Made by a program: the position numbers and the translations under genes. Shown here one piece after another: positions 23,080-33,600 of a stretch of DNA of 64,000 bases. Every line of letters begins with the position of its first letter. The stretch's first letter is position 1. The stretch is from Heracleum sosnowskyi (lineage: Eukaryota > Streptophyta > Magnoliopsida > Apiales > Apiaceae): positions 79,555,178 through 79,619,177 of the forward strand of contig CM061241.1 in NCBI GenBank assembly GCA_030848705.1. The letters are read 5' to 3'. The notes beneath the pieces were generated by a model. The model made no database searches. It worked only from the letters and a program-made list of their open reading frames with translations, and had not been told where the DNA came from.

Positions 23080-24135
23080 TGTTAGTCCTTGTGTATTGCA
23101 GAAGGGGGGGGGATGAATGCAATACTGATAAAATTCAATCTAAATTTCAACAACTAAAATCAAGATTAAACGTTATCAGCAATATATGCAATCACGAACA
23201 GTATTTAGTAAGAACAAGATTCACAAAATAAATGTTTTATTTATTTTGCAAAGTGTTGCTACAACCTCAAGAAAAAGATCTCGAGCTTCGGGTTTTCTTC
23301 TAAGACACTTGCTTCTCCTCGTTGCTATTCTAGAATGAGTTGATAGTAGGTATATGACTAACCCTATCACTATCAGTCACGGGTTTGTAAAGCTGCTGTC
23401 ACTGTCAAGTGGCAGCTTCTTACAGATTGTCTTACCCATGTGACTTTCCTAAATTGCTAACATGTCAGATATACATTACAAAGAAAGCAACCTAGATTCA
23501 TTCTATTTCCAGCTAAACCAATTCAGCAGATAAAGACTTGACCTTGCTCTTGAATTGATTCGCTTTTGATTTGTAGTGCCTTGAAGCTTCTGTCGTAGTC
23601 TTGCAGACTTGGTGCAGCTTAGGGATGCTGCATCACGCCTGTTTCTTGAACATTTAAACTGTCACGGGATTTGACTGAGAAAGATACCTAGCATAAGGAT
23701 CTTTATTGAGACAGTTACTTTTGCCGCAAAGCTTGCTGTCACAGGAATGATCTTTTGGTGACAGTATGAGTTCCCCGCATAGAGTGCTGTCGAGGATCCC
23801 AACCTTGCTGTCGAGGGCAATAGTTGCTGTCGCGTAGTCTTCCGCCAATGTTGCTGTCAGAGTGAATATGCTGTCGTGACTTGCAACATTCTGTCTTCTT
23901 GTAATCTTACTGTCACAGCTTTAGGACAGTAACCTTTATTCATGTTGTCATCCAAAAAGCATTCTTTGAGGCTTGAACACACAAGTGAACTTCTTTCAAA
24001 TAATACAACTAGAATAACATTACATACTGATTACAAGAACATACTTTGGCTATGACAGTATGTTCTACTTAATTTAAAAAATTAAGTACAATCAAAGTTA
24101 AGTTGTTTCTATGCTATCACCCATAAATCCCAACA
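23080..24135 (-). repeat. 3' LTR of the Copia element (1056 bp)
   Basis: In element orientation it starts TGTTGGGATT (24135) and ends GGACTAACA (23080). It contains 8 exact TGACAG/CTGTCA hexamers and about 6 one-off variants, mostly between 23390 and 24060. Close to the end a G/C run is enclosed by GTATTGCA (23093-23100) and TGCAATAC (23118-23125). A 64-codon frame at 23654-23848 occurs identically in the other LTR and has no sign of being a gene. Confidence 0.96.
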
Positions 24136-24147
24136 ATCTCCCCCAAT
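24136..24147 (-). other. Polypurine tract of the Copia element
   Basis: On the minus strand ATTGGGGGAGAT directly precedes the 3' LTR; it primes plus-strand synthesis. Confidence 0.9.
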
Positions 24148-24224
24148 TTGTTTTTATGGAAAATAACAGCAAATTTACAATATGTGCTGACAACTTAACT
24201 AACAAGATCAGAATTCAAGAATTT

Positions 24225-27200
24225 TCACTTAGCTTGAGATTTCCTCTTCTGTCTTGCTGCATCCTCTCTTTTGAGAGCTTCTGCCAAGCAGCTTCTTAGA
24301 CTTTCTACAAGAGAAATTTCAGCAGCAGACACTGCATCATCCTCTACTTCATCAATGATCTTCTTTATGGAAGGAGATATGAGAGAGCTAACATCCCTGA
24401 GATTCAGCCATTGCTCTATATCATATGGATAAGTTCTGAAATGAAGTTCTTCATTAATGAGCTTGAATCTTCTTCCAGGATAAGCATTGAGAGACTTCCT
24501 TCTTTGCTTGTCCAGCTTTGAGTCTTCTCCTTTTCTCCATTCCAATAACTTCTCTATCTCATAAGAACAAATCTGTTCCAAGGGGTGAATTGAACCAGCT
24601 ACCATATACTGTAAATCCTTCAGAGTGGATGTTTTAAGCTTATGCAAGCTGCAAACATAGATTTCTTCTTTTAGGAACTTGACTCTTAGGGGATTTTCCA
24701 GCATATATGGTTGATAATTTGGAGCTTCACTTTCTGCCTTGTTAGAGGCCTTGTGAATTTCTAGTAATTCAGCTTCCTTCTTATCAAGTTCTGTCTGAGC
24801 TTGAGAATATGCAGAAGATTCAGGTCCTTTGCTTGGCTTGGGTTGCCCTTCCTGAGTTGGTTGGGCTTGCCCTTCTTCTGTGGGTAAGTCATCAAACTCA
24901 TAGTACCAGTGGTATGGTATAGGAGAGGCTGGGAGATCAGTAAGAATATCAGCATCATCAAAATCTGCAAAGTTATAGCCAAATTTCTGATAAAATTCAG
25001 CATCCCTATCTGCCTGATATTTTAGAACATGTTCCATGACAGCCTCTGAAACATTATCATAGCTCTCCAGCAACTCTACCATTCTTTCCAGGTAGAAGAA
25101 ATCAATTCTTCTTTTATCTATGGTTGATGTGCTGTTCTTGGTTGATGTGGCTACCAGATTGAAGTCCTTGTCAATCTTGGCAGACCTTGATTCTTCCCAC
25201 CACAGAATATACTCAGAGGCCTCTTGATTTGCATCCAGCTTAACCTCAACACTCTTAATTTCTTTTGATTTCATTTGTTGAATCTTAAGACTGTTGGGAG
25301 GAATTGATTGAATTGGCTTCCTTAGATTTCTGCCAAATCCAGTGGCCTTTTCCTTTCCTGAGTATTTGTGCTTTCCTGCAGGTTTCTGTCTAGAAAACCA
25401 TGCCTTAGCATTAGCTTTCAGTCTCTTGGGCTTGACAGCAGCTTTGGTTTCATCCTTGACAGAACCTTCCTTGACAGTACCTCTGTCGACAGCATCTTTC
25501 AAGACAGCATCTTCTATGACAGTATCCTTGTCGACAGTACCTTTGATGACAGCATCTTTTTCAGCATTTATGCAGTCAATAGCACATCTAAGAATGCTTG
25601 CCTCCAAAGCTTCCAGTATTCTTGACTCCTCTTCATCTGTTGCACCAGCATCTTTCTTTTCCTGGCTAGGAGTTTCTTCATTGCCTTCATTCTGAGATTG
25701 AATACCAGTATTCCCAGAATTACTTCCACCAGCATTTCCAGCATTTCCAGAAGCTTCACCACCTCCATCCTCACCATCTTCATCATCATCATCATCATTA
25801 TCATCATGGGGAGGAATGTTATAGAAGCAGCTTCCACCTTGATCATTTCTTTTGGCATTGGCTCTAGTGATTAGCTCCTTTATTCTAGCTCCCAGTGCCT
25901 TGTCTCTCAACACCAGCATTTTGTAGATTTCTTGAACAGCATGAACTCTTCCTGGATTGGCATTTGAACTGAGTATTCCATCTAGTACCTTCAGAATTGA
26001 CTTGGTTTCCATTTTGGATGGGCTACCAATATTCATGTAGCTGTTCCTTCTAATGCCATCCTTAGATTTAGATCTGTAGAAAACACATGATGGATTTGAG
26101 TAGACTTCAGGTAGCTTCTGTATGATCAGGTTCTGGATTTGCATATCCAATATTTCATTGAATGGTGTTTGAGTTGCCCTGATCTTTCCCTTCAAAGCAC
26201 ACAACACCTTTGCTGGCAGACTCTGCAATAGCTGCATTGTGATGAAATAAGATATGCCAGAAGTTAGATAAATACTTACAGCCCATCTTTTCTCATCATT
26301 CACCATTACACTGACACTGGTAATTTGTTCCTTTAACAGGTTTGTGGTGTTGGTTGGACGGTTGCTAGGAGCATTCATTGCTTCTTCCACCAAACTGCTA
26401 AACTTACTGTCATGGTTGTGTAATGTGCTCTCTCTGTAATCCACCATCAAGACATTGGCTTCCTCTTGATCATACTCAGTACCATTGGACCAAGTAGTTC
26501 CTTTATAGATGGATTCAGGCAGTTTCCCTTTACCTTTCCCAATTTTGTTTTGTTCCTCCATTTCTCTCCATTTCTTCTGTAGAGCAGTTTCTTGAGTTTC
26601 TTGAATAGGTTCTCTAATCACCACAGGAGGCAAGATTGGATGTCTAGATGCAGGTCTTCTTTGCAATGCATCTTGAGTTTCCTTTGACATTAACACCCTT
26701 TCTCCATCCATTTCCACTTCAATAGTCCTTTCAGCTTTATCCTGTGGTTTTGCACTGCTTGGTTTGACTTGCTCCCCCTGAGACATTGCTTTCCTTTTAG
26801 CTCCCCCTCTGGTCTTCACAGCTACAGGCTCCCCCTGAGTTCCACCTGATTCTTGAATAGGCATTGATTCTGATCTTGCTACCTTCTCCCCCTTAGTTGA
26901 GTTGGCAGCTACCAGGTCAGTAAGGAACTGAATAGAAAGTTGAGTAGCAGCAAAACCATCAACCACCAGTTGAGAGAGAGAGTCCAGCTTGGAGTCCAAA
27001 GTAGCACACTGTCCTTCAAGAGCTGCAATCCTGTTACCAAAAGTAGCAGAGGGGCCACCAGACCTTAACCTTCTTGGAGGGGAAGGAAAAGACAGGGGCT
27101 TGGAGGCTATGGGGGTTCTCACATTCTCAGGGTGTTTTTGAGTGATCTCATCACCCCTCACAGTTTGACTCTCAAGGCCTAGTGCCTGAATAGTGTGGGC

Positions 27201-28523
27201 TCCCTCAATATCTCTCTGGACATGCTCAAGTCCCTCTCCTTTTGCCAGCTCATTTGGCTGCCTCTCATTTTTATGCTCACCTCTCTTTTCTTTTATCTCT
27301 CTTTTCTTTTGCACACCCTCACTCAACCTAGATGCATGGGTATGAGCAGTACTAACATGCATGGAAGGAGAAGATGTAGAATGTACCTTTAGGAGTTTGG
27401 CAAGAGGTAGGTCATCATCAGAGGCATCCTCAACAAGTACAGCATCAAAATGAGGCTGGGAGGACTTGACAGCATCTTTGGGAGGAATGTTACTGTCAGT
27501 TGTAGTCTGGACAGCAGGTTCTGGCATGACAGCATCTTTGGGAGGTGGAGTGACAGTATGTTCTGTAGTGACAGCATCTTTCTCTCCACCTTTGACAGTA
27601 GCTGTGCCCAGGACAGTAGCATCCCCAGTGTCTTTGACAGCAACAGAGGCTGTGACAGCATCTTCCTGAAGGTAAGATGCTCCTTGGAGGTCAGACAAAG
27701 TGTTGGCTGTTTCAGTTTCTGACAAAATACCACTTTGCCCTAGCTCAGTGTTTGGAGGAGTGGTGTCCATCTCACTTTGAGAAATGGGTTCTTGTGGACC
27801 ACTAGAGGGGGGCTCATCCATGATTGGAGATGGATGATCAAAACCTGAAGGGTTGGGACTGTCCCCTTCTCTAGGTTGTGGAGAAGAAACAAAAGAATGT
27901 GTAGGGAAGGAAGAAGGTGAAAGTGTAGTAGAGAGTGGGGGCTGATTCACAGATGAAACATGTGAACCATCAATAGGAGTAGAGAAATCCTCACTGTGCC
28001 CTAACTCACTGTGTGTTTCTTCAAGTGGGGGTATCTCAGGTTGGGAACCAGGAGTTTGTGCAGACTCTGTACAGGGTGCCTTGGGAGACAGGCCAAATTC
28101 AATAGAAGCACCTTGTTGAGAAGGCACATCTAGGGAGGAGTTTATTTCCCTGGTTTCCTCCACAGTCTTTTGGGAGACTGCAGGGTGGCTGACAGTGGTT
28201 TTGGTCCTCCTAGCTCTCTTCTTCTTAGGCTCAGGGGGAACCACTGTGGGTTCTGCTTGACTACCTTCCTTATTTGCTGCACTAGGTGCAGTGTCTCCCT
28301 CTTGACTAACAGAGCTACCACCAACATCAGCTTCTAAGGATCTTTTTCTGGATTCTTGCAAGGCTTCTCTTTGGGCTTTGGGAAGTCTAGAGGGCCTAGG
28401 TTGAGTGTATGGTGTTGAATGGGGGTTAACTGAATTTGGGTCTAATCCAGCTTCATCCTCAAGAGAAAAAGAATCATAACCAGTAGGTAATGGATAATCA
28501 AGGTTGGTCACTTGATCAACCAT
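24225..28523 (-). CDS. Large accessory ORF of the Copia element (1432 aa), function unknown
   Basis: An uninterrupted frame between pol and the 3' LTR, beginning at ATG 28523. Residues 1-290 are Pro/Ser/Glu rich with a basic patch (KKKRARRTKTTV) that could be a nuclear signal. About 290-370 has spaced KDAV motifs. A coiled coil lies near 490-540 (FGNRIAALEGQCATLDSKLD). The middle (about 720-900) looks folded. Around 900-915 there is an acidic Asp run, and at 988-1023 seven tandem pentapeptides of the form (K/E)(D/G)(A/T)V(x). The last 300 residues are mixed, with a charged coiled-coil end. I see no signal peptide and no convincing membrane helix, so the usual label 'env-like' is not supported. 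The frame upstream of the ATG stays open to the GT tract at 28577, implying the start may be internal to a longer protein. Confidence 0.8.
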   Translation of the reverse strand: MVDQVTNLDYPLPTGYDSFSLEDEAGLDPNSVNPHSTPYTQPRPSRLPKAQREALQESRKRSLEADVGGSSVSQEGDTAPSAANKEGSQAEPTVVPPEPKKKRARRTKTTVSHPAVSQKTVEETREINSSLDVPSQQGASIEFGLSPKAPCTESAQTPGSQPEIPPLEETHSELGHSEDFSTPIDGSHVSSVNQPPLSTTLSPSSFPTHSFVSSPQPREGDSPNPSGFDHPSPIMDEPPSSGPQEPISQSEMDTTPPNTELGQSGILSETETANTLSDLQGASYLQEDAVTASVAVKDTGDATVLGTATVKGGEKDAVTTEHTVTPPPKDAVMPEPAVQTTTDSNIPPKDAVKSSQPHFDAVLVEDASDDDLPLAKLLKVHSTSSPSMHVSTAHTHASRLSEGVQKKREIKEKRGEHKNERQPNELAKGEGLEHVQRDIEGAHTIQALGLESQTVRGDEITQKHPENVRTPIASKPLSFPSPPRRLRSGGPSATFGNRIAALEGQCATLDSKLDSLSQLVVDGFAATQLSIQFLTDLVAANSTKGEKVARSESMPIQESGGTQGEPVAVKTRGGAKRKAMSQGEQVKPSSAKPQDKAERTIEVEMDGERVLMSKETQDALQRRPASRHPILPPVVIREPIQETQETALQKKWREMEEQNKIGKGKGKLPESIYKGTTWSNGTEYDQEEANVLMVDYRESTLHNHDSKFSSLVEEAMNAPSNRPTNTTNLLKEQITSVSVMVNDEKRWAVSIYLTSGISYFITMQLLQSLPAKVLCALKGKIRATQTPFNEILDMQIQNLIIQKLPEVYSNPSCVFYRSKSKDGIRRNSYMNIGSPSKMETKSILKVLDGILSSNANPGRVHAVQEIYKMLVLRDKALGARIKELITRANAKRNDQGGSCFYNIPPHDDNDDDDDEDGEDGGGEASGNAGNAGGSNSGNTGIQSQNEGNEETPSQEKKDAGATDEEESRILEALEASILRCAIDCINAEKDAVIKGTVDKDTVIEDAVLKDAVDRGTVKEGSVKDETKAAVKPKRLKANAKAWFSRQKPAGKHKYSGKEKATGFGRNLRKPIQSIPPNSLKIQQMKSKEIKSVEVKLDANQEASEYILWWEESRSAKIDKDFNLVATSTKNSTSTIDKRRIDFFYLERMVELLESYDNVSEAVMEHVLKYQADRDAEFYQKFGYNFADFDDADILTDLPASPIPYHWYYEFDDLPTEEGQAQPTQEGQPKPSKGPESSAYSQAQTELDKKEAELLEIHKASNKAESEAPNYQPYMLENPLRVKFLKEEIYVCSLHKLKTSTLKDLQYMVAGSIHPLEQICSYEIEKLLEWRKGEDSKLDKQRRKSLNAYPGRRFKLINEELHFRTYPYDIEQWLNLRDVSSLISPSIKKIIDEVEDDAVSAAEISLVESLRSCLAEALKREDAARQKRKSQAK

Positions 28524-29292
28524 GTGCTGAGTGAAGCAAAGTGGAATATGTGCATTTAGATCCTGTGAAGATAACAGTGTGTGTGTGTGTGTTCTTTTTC
28601 AAGACAGAACAAACCTCTAGACGAGGGGCACCATTATTAAAGTCACAGAAAGTATTGATACACATCATAAGAAAGCGAGGGTAGTGTGATACCTTCTTAC
28701 CTATGGCAGCTTTGAGTTGTGCCATGAGGAGAGCACCAACATTCACCTTGTATCCATGGACAAGAGAATGTGTCAGTTTCTTGATGTAAGAGGGTATCCC
28801 ATTCCAGCCTGTGGACTTGGTAGAGAACACCTTGACCATTGCATCAAATATCATGCTCCACTCTTTCCTTAGATACTTCCTGTCCATTTCACCAGACGGG
28901 TACCACTTGGTTGTCCCCTCTTCGAGAATAGGGCCTGCATACCCAATCTTCAAGAAGAGCTTCTTCAGAGTGTCATCATTAGCAAGTGGAGCAAAGTTTT
29001 GGCCTGCTTCCAGTGTAATTCCAAGAGCAGTATTGATGACCTCAGCTGTGAGAATGTATTGTTGCCCATTAATCGTGAATTGAATAGCTGGGTTTTCACC
29101 CTCAGTTTGAGCAACAGCAGTGCGCCAAAATTCCTCAAGTTTGTCTAGGTCGAGAATTGGAGTTGAGGTAATGGCTGAACGAAGATAGGACTTGTTCAAG
29201 AAAAACACCAGTCCTTTGAAATCCTCACCAGCATCATTCGGGGAAAAGATGCCAGCAAAGTTTGTTTGAGAGAGAGTCTGTTTGGGGGCCAT
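28516..29292 (-). CDS. N-terminal accessory ORF of the Copia element (258 aa), frame-broken from the next ORF
   Basis: ATG at 29292. The protein has a well-structured start (FKGLVFFLNKSYLRSAITST, LDLDKLEEFWRTAVAQ, FTINGQQYILTAEVINTALG) that resembles N-terminal regions of proteins annotated only as 'putative plant transposon protein' in plants, from memory. Near codon 235 the frame enters a (CA)8 tract (plus 28577-28592) and then runs for a short tail to a stop at 28516. In the other frame, the sequence past the tract is open and joins the 1432-aa ORF. The two therefore look like one protein split by microsatellite length change. Role unknown. Confidence 0.7.
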   Translation of the reverse strand: MAPKQTLSQTNFAGIFSPNDAGEDFKGLVFFLNKSYLRSAITSTPILDLDKLEEFWRTAVAQTEGENPAIQFTINGQQYILTAEVINTALGITLEAGQNFAPLANDDTLKKLFLKIGYAGPILEEGTTKWYPSGEMDRKYLRKEWSMIFDAMVKVFSTKSTGWNGIPSYIKKLTHSLVHGYKVNVGALLMAQLKAAIGKKVSHYPRFLMMCINTFCDFNNGAPRLEVCSVLKKNTHTHTVIFTGSKCTYSTLLHSAHG

Positions 29293-29476
29293 GGAGATTT
29301 CAAGAAAAGAAGAAAGTGAGAAAGTAGCTTTTTGCTTGAAGAAAAGTATTTTGCCTTGAGTTTTGTGAGAGTGATATGTCTGAGTAACTGGAGAATAAAT
29401 ATGGGTTTCTCAAACGTTTGCTCAAAAAGTGGAGTTAAAGGACGTGTCTTAATCCACTCTCTTAACACGTGAGTTA

Positions 29477-29775
29477 CTGCCCGTTATTCACTGTCAATCG
29501 TGGGGTGAATGTCCAATTACAACGGTCCACTATTGTTGACAGTAACCTGTGCGCTAGAAACAATCTGTCAGTAAGAGGAGGTGGTGACAGTAGGTTTTGC
29601 GTGACAGCAACTATTGCGCAAAAACTTGCTGTCACCGTTAAGCATATGAATGACAGTATCCTTTACAAGTCTTGACAGAAGGTCTTTTCCTGCTGTCAAG
29701 AAGGTTGCTGTCAAGAAACACATGACAGTATCCTTCTTAACGACAGTAACTTCGATTAGGAAATGGTTCTGTCAT
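29477..29775. repeat. Dense TGACAG/CTGTCA cluster in the Copia non-coding spacer
   Basis: I count 12 exact TGACAG or CTGTCA hexamers in about 300 bp, in both orientations, often extended to TGACAGTA or TGACAGCA. At equal base frequencies about 0.15 would be expected. The segment lies between the small acidic ORF and the accessory ORF, just upstream of the latter in element orientation. A smaller cluster is at 30505-30590. Confidence 0.9.
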
Positions 29776-29958
29776 GAACTTATTAGAATGCTTGATTCAT
29801 ACACTGAACTTAATATTGACAAATTATGGATTTAGCAATGTAATCTTTTGAACACAGATATTAAGCAATTAACACAGACAAATCATAAACTCAATAACCA
29901 CATAAACAGGAACTTTTATTATTATTAATAAAATCATTAAAATTGAACATTTAGTACA

Positions 29959-30219
29959 TTATTCTATGATTTTATTAACTAGTTCTAAGACTTCTTCCTT
30001 AATCTCTTCTTCAGAGCGGCCTTCTTTTTCAAGAAGGGCCTGAAGCTCCTTCTCTTCTTCCACAGCCTTGGCTTCTTCTTCCTTAGCCTTGGCCTCCTTT
30101 TCCTCATCGATCTCATCCATGGCGTCCAACAACATTTCAAAGAGCTCGTCGATCTCTTCATTGTCGGGTTCACTATCACACTTCTTTAGACCAACTTCAA
30201 TTCCTACTTTGTTTTCCAT
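29959..30219 (-). CDS. Small acidic ORF of the Copia element (86 aa)
   Basis: ATG at 30219. It is very rich in Glu, Asp and Lys, with a continuous helical middle (DEIDEEKEAKAKEEEAKAVE) likely to form a coiled coil. It lies about 400 bp after pol and 670 bp before the accessory ORF. I do not know a homologue. Low complexity makes chance openness possible, but the ATG and full length in an element with no other damage speak for a real ORF. Confidence 0.5.
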   Translation of the reverse strand: MENKVGIEVGLKKCDSEPDNEEIDELFEMLLDAMDEIDEEKEAKAKEEEAKAVEEEKELQALLEKEGRSEEEIKEEVLELVNKIIE

Positions 30220-30625
30220 TATTTACTTTAAAACTGAGAGCAGACTGGTGAAACCTAAGGTTAATTTATAGGCAAAACCGTCTAAGGATTAAAGTCTAAT
30301 GGTCAACAGTTAGAGTACCCATACAACTACCACAAAAGTAATTAATGGTCGTGTCCTCCTTTAATCCTACAGATTAATGCAAAAGAGTGTGAAAGTCCAA
30401 TGGAACAGATTTTTAACTCTCAAACTTAACAGATAACCACATTAAAGTCATACACGGTTTAAAAATATGAGACTGGCACAAAATACTGACATGAGTAGTC
30501 AAATCAACACATGCTGTCACATAACAGACATAAACCAAGTAGACAGTAACTTCTCTTGACAGCAGGTTTGAAATTGCTGTCATGAGCTTCATAAAAAAAA
30601 TTGAAAATTTAGAAACCTTAGTAAA

Positions 30626-33600
30626 TTAACATACCAGATTCAGCATTCCCAATTCACTTACCAACCTGTTGAAGGTTGCTTCATCCAATGGCTTAGTGAA
30701 GATGTCAGCAAGTTGCTTGTCAGTTGGGACATAAATCAGCTTCACAGTTCCTTGTTCAACATGCTCTCTGATAAAGTGATGTCTTATATCAATGTGCTTT
30801 GTCCTAGAGTGTTGAACTGGATTGTCTGAGATGGCTATGGCACTAGTGTTGTCACAGTAAATGGGAATATCTCTTAACACTAGACCATAATCTAGAAGTT
30901 GACTTTTCATCCATAGAATTTGTGCACAGCAACTGCCTGCAGTAATGTACTCAGCTTCTGCAGTTGAGGTAGAAACTGAATGCTGCTTCTTGCTAAACCA
31001 TGATACCAATCTTCCACCAAGAAATTGACAGCTACCAGTAGTACTTTTTCTGTCAATCTTGCATCCAGCATAGTCTGAGTCTGAGTAACCAATTAGATCA
31101 AATCCAGTATTCTTAGGATACCAAAGGCCTAGGTTAGGAGTGCCTTTTAAGTATCTAAAGATTCTCTTGATGGCTACCAAGTGTGACTCCTTTGGATCAC
31201 TTTGAAACCTTGCACAAAGACATGTAGCAAACATGATGTCAGGTCTGCTAGCTGTTAGGTATAGGAGGGATCCTACCATGCCTCTATAAGTGCTTGAGTC
31301 AACTTTCTTTCCTTTAGGATCAAGATCCAGACTAGTTGCTGTGGACATTGGTGTCCTTGCAGGAGATGAATCTTCCAAGTTGAACTTTTTGAGAAGTTCC
31401 TTGATATACTTAGCTTGACTTATGAAGATTCCATCAGTTTGTTGAAGAATTTGTAACCCTAGAAAGAATGACAATTCTCCCATCATGCTCATCTCATATT
31501 TGTTACTCATGAGATGGGAAAACTTCTCACACAGCTTCTCATTTGTAGAACCAAAAATGATATCATCCACATAGATTTGTACCAGAATGATGTCCTTGCC
31601 ATGATGCTTGTAGAAAAGTGTCTTGTCCACAACTCCTCTGGTAAACTGGTTTTCCAGAAGAAAGGTGGAAAGTGTGTCATACCATGCCCTGGGTGCTTGC
31701 TTTAGTCCATACAAAGCTTTGAAGAGTTTGTACACAAAGTTATGCATGTCAGCATCCTCAAACCCTGGTGGCTGTTCCACATACACTTCTTCTTCCAGCT
31801 CTCCATTTAGAAAGGCACTTTTGACATCCATCTGAAATACTTTGAAGTTGCAGTGTGCAGCATAAGCTAGAAAGATTCTTATAGCTTCAAATCTGGCAAC
31901 AGGAGCAAATGTCTCATCATAATCTATTCCCTCCTGTTGACAGTAACCTTTAGCCACTAGCCTTGCTTTGTTCCTTGTCACCAATCCATTTTCATCAAGT
32001 TTGTTTCTGAAAACCCACTTGGTCTCAATAACTGACTTTCCCTTAGGTCTTGGAACCAATCTCCATACATTGTTTCTTTCAAACTGATTTAGCTCTTCTT
32101 GCATGGCTATCACCCAGTCAGAATCCAACAATGCTTCATCAATTGTCTTGGGTTCCATTTGTGACAGGAAGCATGAGAACATGCTGTCAGCAGAGACTTT
32201 GTTCCTTGTCCTCACACCAGAATTGGGATCACCAATTATAAGGTCATTTGTGTGGTCCTTGGTCCACCTGGTGATTCTGGGCAAGCTACTTGATTGAACA
32301 GGAACATTTGCTTCAGCTTGTTGAGTTGAATGCTCATCAATTTCATTGTTTCCACCATGTTCTTCATTGTCTCCAGAGTCAACACTGTTCTGAATGTTAG
32401 ATGTTATGGTGTGTGATTGAGCTGGAGTTTGAATGACAGTAGTGGTGTTGACAGCATCTTTGTCAACTTCAACAATTTGAGTGAAGCTAGGTTCTTCATC
32501 TACAATCTCCTCAGCTTCCAGGTATCCTTGATTCTCAAATCTGAATGTCTGCATCTTTCCTTCTTCATGCAGTCCTGGAAACTTGGTTTCATCAAATGTG
32601 ACATTAACACTTTCTTCAATAATCCTGTGTTCCATGACATAAACTCTGTAGGCAGTCCTTTCTGTGCTGTAACCCATGAATAATCCTTCAAAAGCCTTGG
32701 TGTCAAATTTTCCTTTCTTCTCATGGTTGTCTTTCATCATAAAGCATTTGCTCCCAAACACATGAAAATATTTGACAGTAGGTTTCTTTCCAGTTAGCAG
32801 ACAGTAAGGAGTACTTGCATGAGTTTTGTTGATCATGGTTCTGTTCTGAGTATAACAGGCTGTGTTGATAGCTTCAGCCCAGAAATATGTTGGCAACTTA
32901 GCATCATGCAACATAATTCTAGCTGCTTCAATGAGAGTCCTGTTCTTTCTTTCTACAACTCCATTCTGCTGTGGAGTTCTTGTAGCAGAGAATTGTTGTA
33001 CAATTCCTTCATCTTTACAGAAATTTCCAAGAGTGGCATTTCTGAATTCTGTACCATTGTCACTCCTCAAGATTTGAACTTTTGAGTTTGGGGTTCTATC
33101 AAGAACTCTGACTTGATCAATAATCACTTGAGCAGCTTCATTTTTGGATTCAAGAAATTTCACCCAAGTGTACCTTGAGTAATCATCCACCATTACCAAG
33201 GCATACCTCTTTCTGGCCATAGATGGTACATTGACTGGTCCAAAGAGGTCCATGTGAATTAACTTGAGTGCTTCTGTGTTGGTGTTTACTTGTTTGGACT
33301 TGTGCACAGCTCTTCTCAGTTTGCCCATTTGACAATCTTCACACAGTCCTTCTTGACAGAATTCCTGTTGGGGCAAACCTCTCACTAACTCCTTCTTCAT
33401 CAGAATATTCATTGTCTTGAAGTTGAGATGTGAGAGCTTCCTGTGCCAAAGCATACTGTCACCAACAGTAGCTTTACTGTAAAAACAGTAAACTTTATCC
33501 TTCTTTGTTGAGCTTAGATCAGCAACAAACAAGCTTCCTTTTCTGACCCCTTTTAGAGAGAGGCTTCCATCCTTCTTGTGATAGATGTTGCAAACCATCA

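Noticed and set aside
23654..23848. 64-codon frame, repeated identically at 37134-37328
   Set aside because: Both copies lie in the LTRs, which are identical anyway. The frame follows the GCTGTC repeats and shows no sign of being a gene.
24225..28523. Host gene inserted between two transposons
   Set aside because: The frame lies inside the two matching LTRs and target duplications, upstream of the PPT and in the same orientation as gag and pol. It belongs to the element.
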